A stretch of 64,000 nt of DNA, taken from positions 37,735 through 101,734 of IMG/VR virus record IMGVR_UViG_3300023179_006727; one strand, 5' to 3'. The notes beneath the pieces were generated by a model. The model was not told the DNA's origin. It did no database searches and was given only the letters and a program-made list of their open reading frames with translations. The stretch comes from a virus. Below, in pieces: positions 63,201 to 64,000 of the stretch. The stretch's first letter is position 1. Each line of letters begins with the position of its first letter. The translations under genes were made by a program, and so were the position numbers.

Positions 63201-64000
63201 GCTGTAAGTAATGGTGGTAGTGGAAATACTCCACCTGCAGGATCTAATCAACAAATTCAGTTTAATAATAGTGGTGCATTTGGAGCTAGTGCTAATTTAA
63301 TTTATGATACATCAACTAATTATTTAACACTTATTGGTGGACTTAATACCAATACAATATCAGCTACGGGAAACATTGCAGTTGGTAATGCATCTCTAGG
63401 TAATTTAGCTATAGCTAATTTTTTCCAAGGTTCAGGCAACCGTTTATCAAATTTACAAGCAAGTAATATTACAGGAACAGTTGCTAATGCATCGTTTGCA
63501 TCTAATGCAGGATATGCTAATTTGGCTGCAAATGCAACTTACGCTGATACTGCTAACATATCTGAATATTCAAATATTGCTAATTCAGCGAATATTGCTA
63601 ATTTTGCCACTAATGCAAATACAGCAAACACAGCTAATATAGCTAATTCTACACCAAATGCTAATTTTGCAAATTATGCAAATGTTGCTAATTTTGTAGA
63701 TACTGTAATTAATGCTGCACAGCCAAATATTACATCAGTTGGTACATTGATTTCTTTAGCGGTATCAGGAAATGTAACTGCTGCTAATTTTATTGGTGTA
63801 TTGGCTAATGGAAATAGTAATGTAAGAATACCAAGTGCTAATGGCAATGTCAATATTAGTGCTGTAGGTAATTCTAATGTAGTAGTTATTACAGGAACAG
63901 GAATTAATGTTGCAGGCACTTTAAATAGTTCAGGTAATGCAAATGTTGCTAACATTGTATCAAATAATGCTACATTTACATTAGTAGGCGGTACTTTAAC
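60300..64000 (+). CDS. Large tail-fibre protein (partial at right edge)
   Basis: The frame is open from the ATG at 60300 to the window end (more than 1,230 codons). The N-terminus INIGALPNDGTGDPVRVAFQ KINNNF is typical of fibre/adhesin proteins in marine T4-like phages. Residues of about 95-340 carry short repeats with TVVTSSDGVTW, GRILSSTNGANW and GTALYSTNATTW, resembling YCF48/BNR-type beta-propeller blades. From about 370 onward the protein is rich in Ala, Asn, Ser and Gly. It has two LGG.NGY(F/Y)L.TDG modules and Ala-Asn-x-Ala runs (ANFANYANVANF) that suggest a trimeric fibre shaft. The right end is cut off by the window. A receptor-contact role is likely. Confidence 0.85.
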   Translation, partial: MSQEIINIGALPNDGTGDPVRVAFQKINNNFTQVFDGNTFSEVFGPEGSVQFKKVNSFQSIAVKGNITLVTGYPSRFYTTSDYIDYIEQTAPTSNTIYDTISANGNFYGVGQGGTVVTSSDGVTWGNVIQVGVPDTLRSIAYDSSNTLFVTVGDNGRILSSTNGANWTLRTSGVTDHLHGVTYADALGFVVVGANGTALYSTNATTWNAANSSVSEDLYGISYNGVIFTAVGANGTIISSNIVSTWTDRTISNVNTDFYSVTVANVLGNLTFITVGENGAAYKSADGNAVIWTALTTSTTNNLVDVVVGANVFLATGANSTVLSLPFGNTIWNNVSVPSRMIGSANFLYDDPNSNILLNSNIIPQSNTNILFGSNTNRINTAYFTTSISNISNVSNLTVSSLATITSVNIVGLSNLGDIGNVTILGGDNGYFLQTDGAGGLTWAPAGNGGNGGNGSPAGANTQVQFNDAGNFGGDAGFTYNKITNVLTVNTINSTTQTVSNNITATSANITANLIAGNTSLGNLATANYINVAWDVNANVVNANYLYGDGSNITNISIAANANYSTYAGEAFDVAGANVSGEVANANYSAYAGEAFDVAGANVSGEVANANYSMYVNVANSNSNINYNLVFVESTSNNQLKIDANTQIQYDPSSGILTANRIDATYFIGNGHFLTNLTGANVSGEVPYANIANSVAGANVSGIVANANYSAYAGNAFSVNGANVVGNVPEANFAWHVDVEPTTNNFSYHVVLVQNPGDNHLQIDGDDQLQYNPDQGILTSQRVDAQYFVGNGHFLSAIEGSNVTGQVPYANIANFVAGSNVSGIVANANFALNSANANYANFANVSNLANYTANSNNSNLAITVSGNAQPNITSVGNLTNLVVDGTIISNNLTILANSTISNLNVLNLLSVDNELVLNVNSNITSYGIVYFDDATEINLGEVDKISILGGSNGYYLRTDGSGNLSWAAVSNGGSGNTPPAGSNQQIQFNNSGAFGASANLIYDTSTNYLTLIGGLNTNTISATGNIAVGNASLGNLAIANFFQGSGNRLSNLQASNITGTVANASFASNAGYANLAANATYADTANISEYSNIANSANIANFATNANTANTANIANSTPNANFANYANVANFVDTVINAAQPNITSVGTLISLAVSGNVTAANFIGVLANGNSNVRIPSANGNVNISAVGNSNVVVITGTGINVAGTLNSSGNANVANIVSNNATFTLVGGTL
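61996..62136 (+). repeat. 72-bp-period tandem repeat in the tail-fibre gene
   Basis: Sixty-nine bases at 61996-62064 are repeated identically at 62068-62136. The unit encodes YAGEAFDVAGANVSGEVAN and keeps the frame. Looser copies follow further down the gene. Confidence 0.92.

Noticed and set aside
1-64000. tRNA genes, integrase or attachment sites
   Set aside because: I found no cloverleaf with a matching acceptor and T-arm, and no integrase- or transposase-like protein; a lytic lifestyle fits better.

Overview
The window is an AT-rich stretch of a tailed, T4-like (myovirus) phage genome. The gene set and protein texture resemble the marine cyanophage/pelagiphage branch of T4-like phages. 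Recognisable parts are baseplate genes 6, 25, 53, 48 and 26, the late sigma factor gene 55, recombination genes 46/47, portal 20, prohead genes 67/21/22 and major capsid 23. I see no integrase, tRNA, CRISPR array or photosynthesis gene. The host cannot be named from sequence alone; a Gram-negative aquatic bacterium is the best guess.

Layout. Positions 1-16.7 kb carry a leftward baseplate block: a large structural protein running off the left edge, gp6, gp25, a gp5-like spike without lysozyme, a large hub-like protein, gp53 and gp48. A divergent rightward block (16.8-22.4 kb) holds gp55 interrupted by a LAGLIDADG intein, gp47, gp46 and an Hjc-like PD-(D/E)XK nuclease. Next comes a non-coding stretch of about 0.8 kb (22.45-23.25 kb). 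Its left part looks like a large structured RNA ending at a strong intrinsic terminator; its right part holds G-tract and hairpin structures serving the opposing strand. Leftward gp26 and a small hub/tail-assembly protein follow. Rightward from 24.4 to 33.7 kb is a head block: a tape-measure-like protein with a GH73 peptidoglycan hydrolase domain, portal, small prohead proteins, protease, scaffold and capsid.

A free-standing EDxHD-type homing endonuclease (33.8-35.3 kb) sits just after gene 23. It is bracketed by a perfect 77-bp direct repeat made of the gene 23 3' end plus its terminator. After a tail-assembly-chaperone-like gene come about 15 kb of RCC1 beta-propeller repeats. They lie in two overlapping reading frames that appear to be one gene of about 5,075 codons split by a single missing G.

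Positions 51.4-59.6 kb form a compact rightward surface-glycan island: glycosyltransferases, a sulfotransferase, a 2OG-Fe(II) oxygenase, three methyltransferases, and an RfbH-like 3-dehydratase with an epimerase that suggest 3,6-dideoxysugar synthesis. The window ends with a small conserved protein, a zinc-finger/degenerate HNH-like gene, and a large tail-fibre gene that runs off the right edge.

How it works together. Late-promoter-like boxes (TATAAATA and close variants) precede many structural genes, and gp55 is the sigma factor expected to read them, so intein splicing of gp55 could affect late gene expression. Tail genes build the contractile tail, whose wall-degrading activity seems to sit in the tape measure rather than in gp5. 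The giant RCC1 protein and the terminal fibre are candidates for host contact, and the glycan island probably decorates either the virion or the infected cell's surface.
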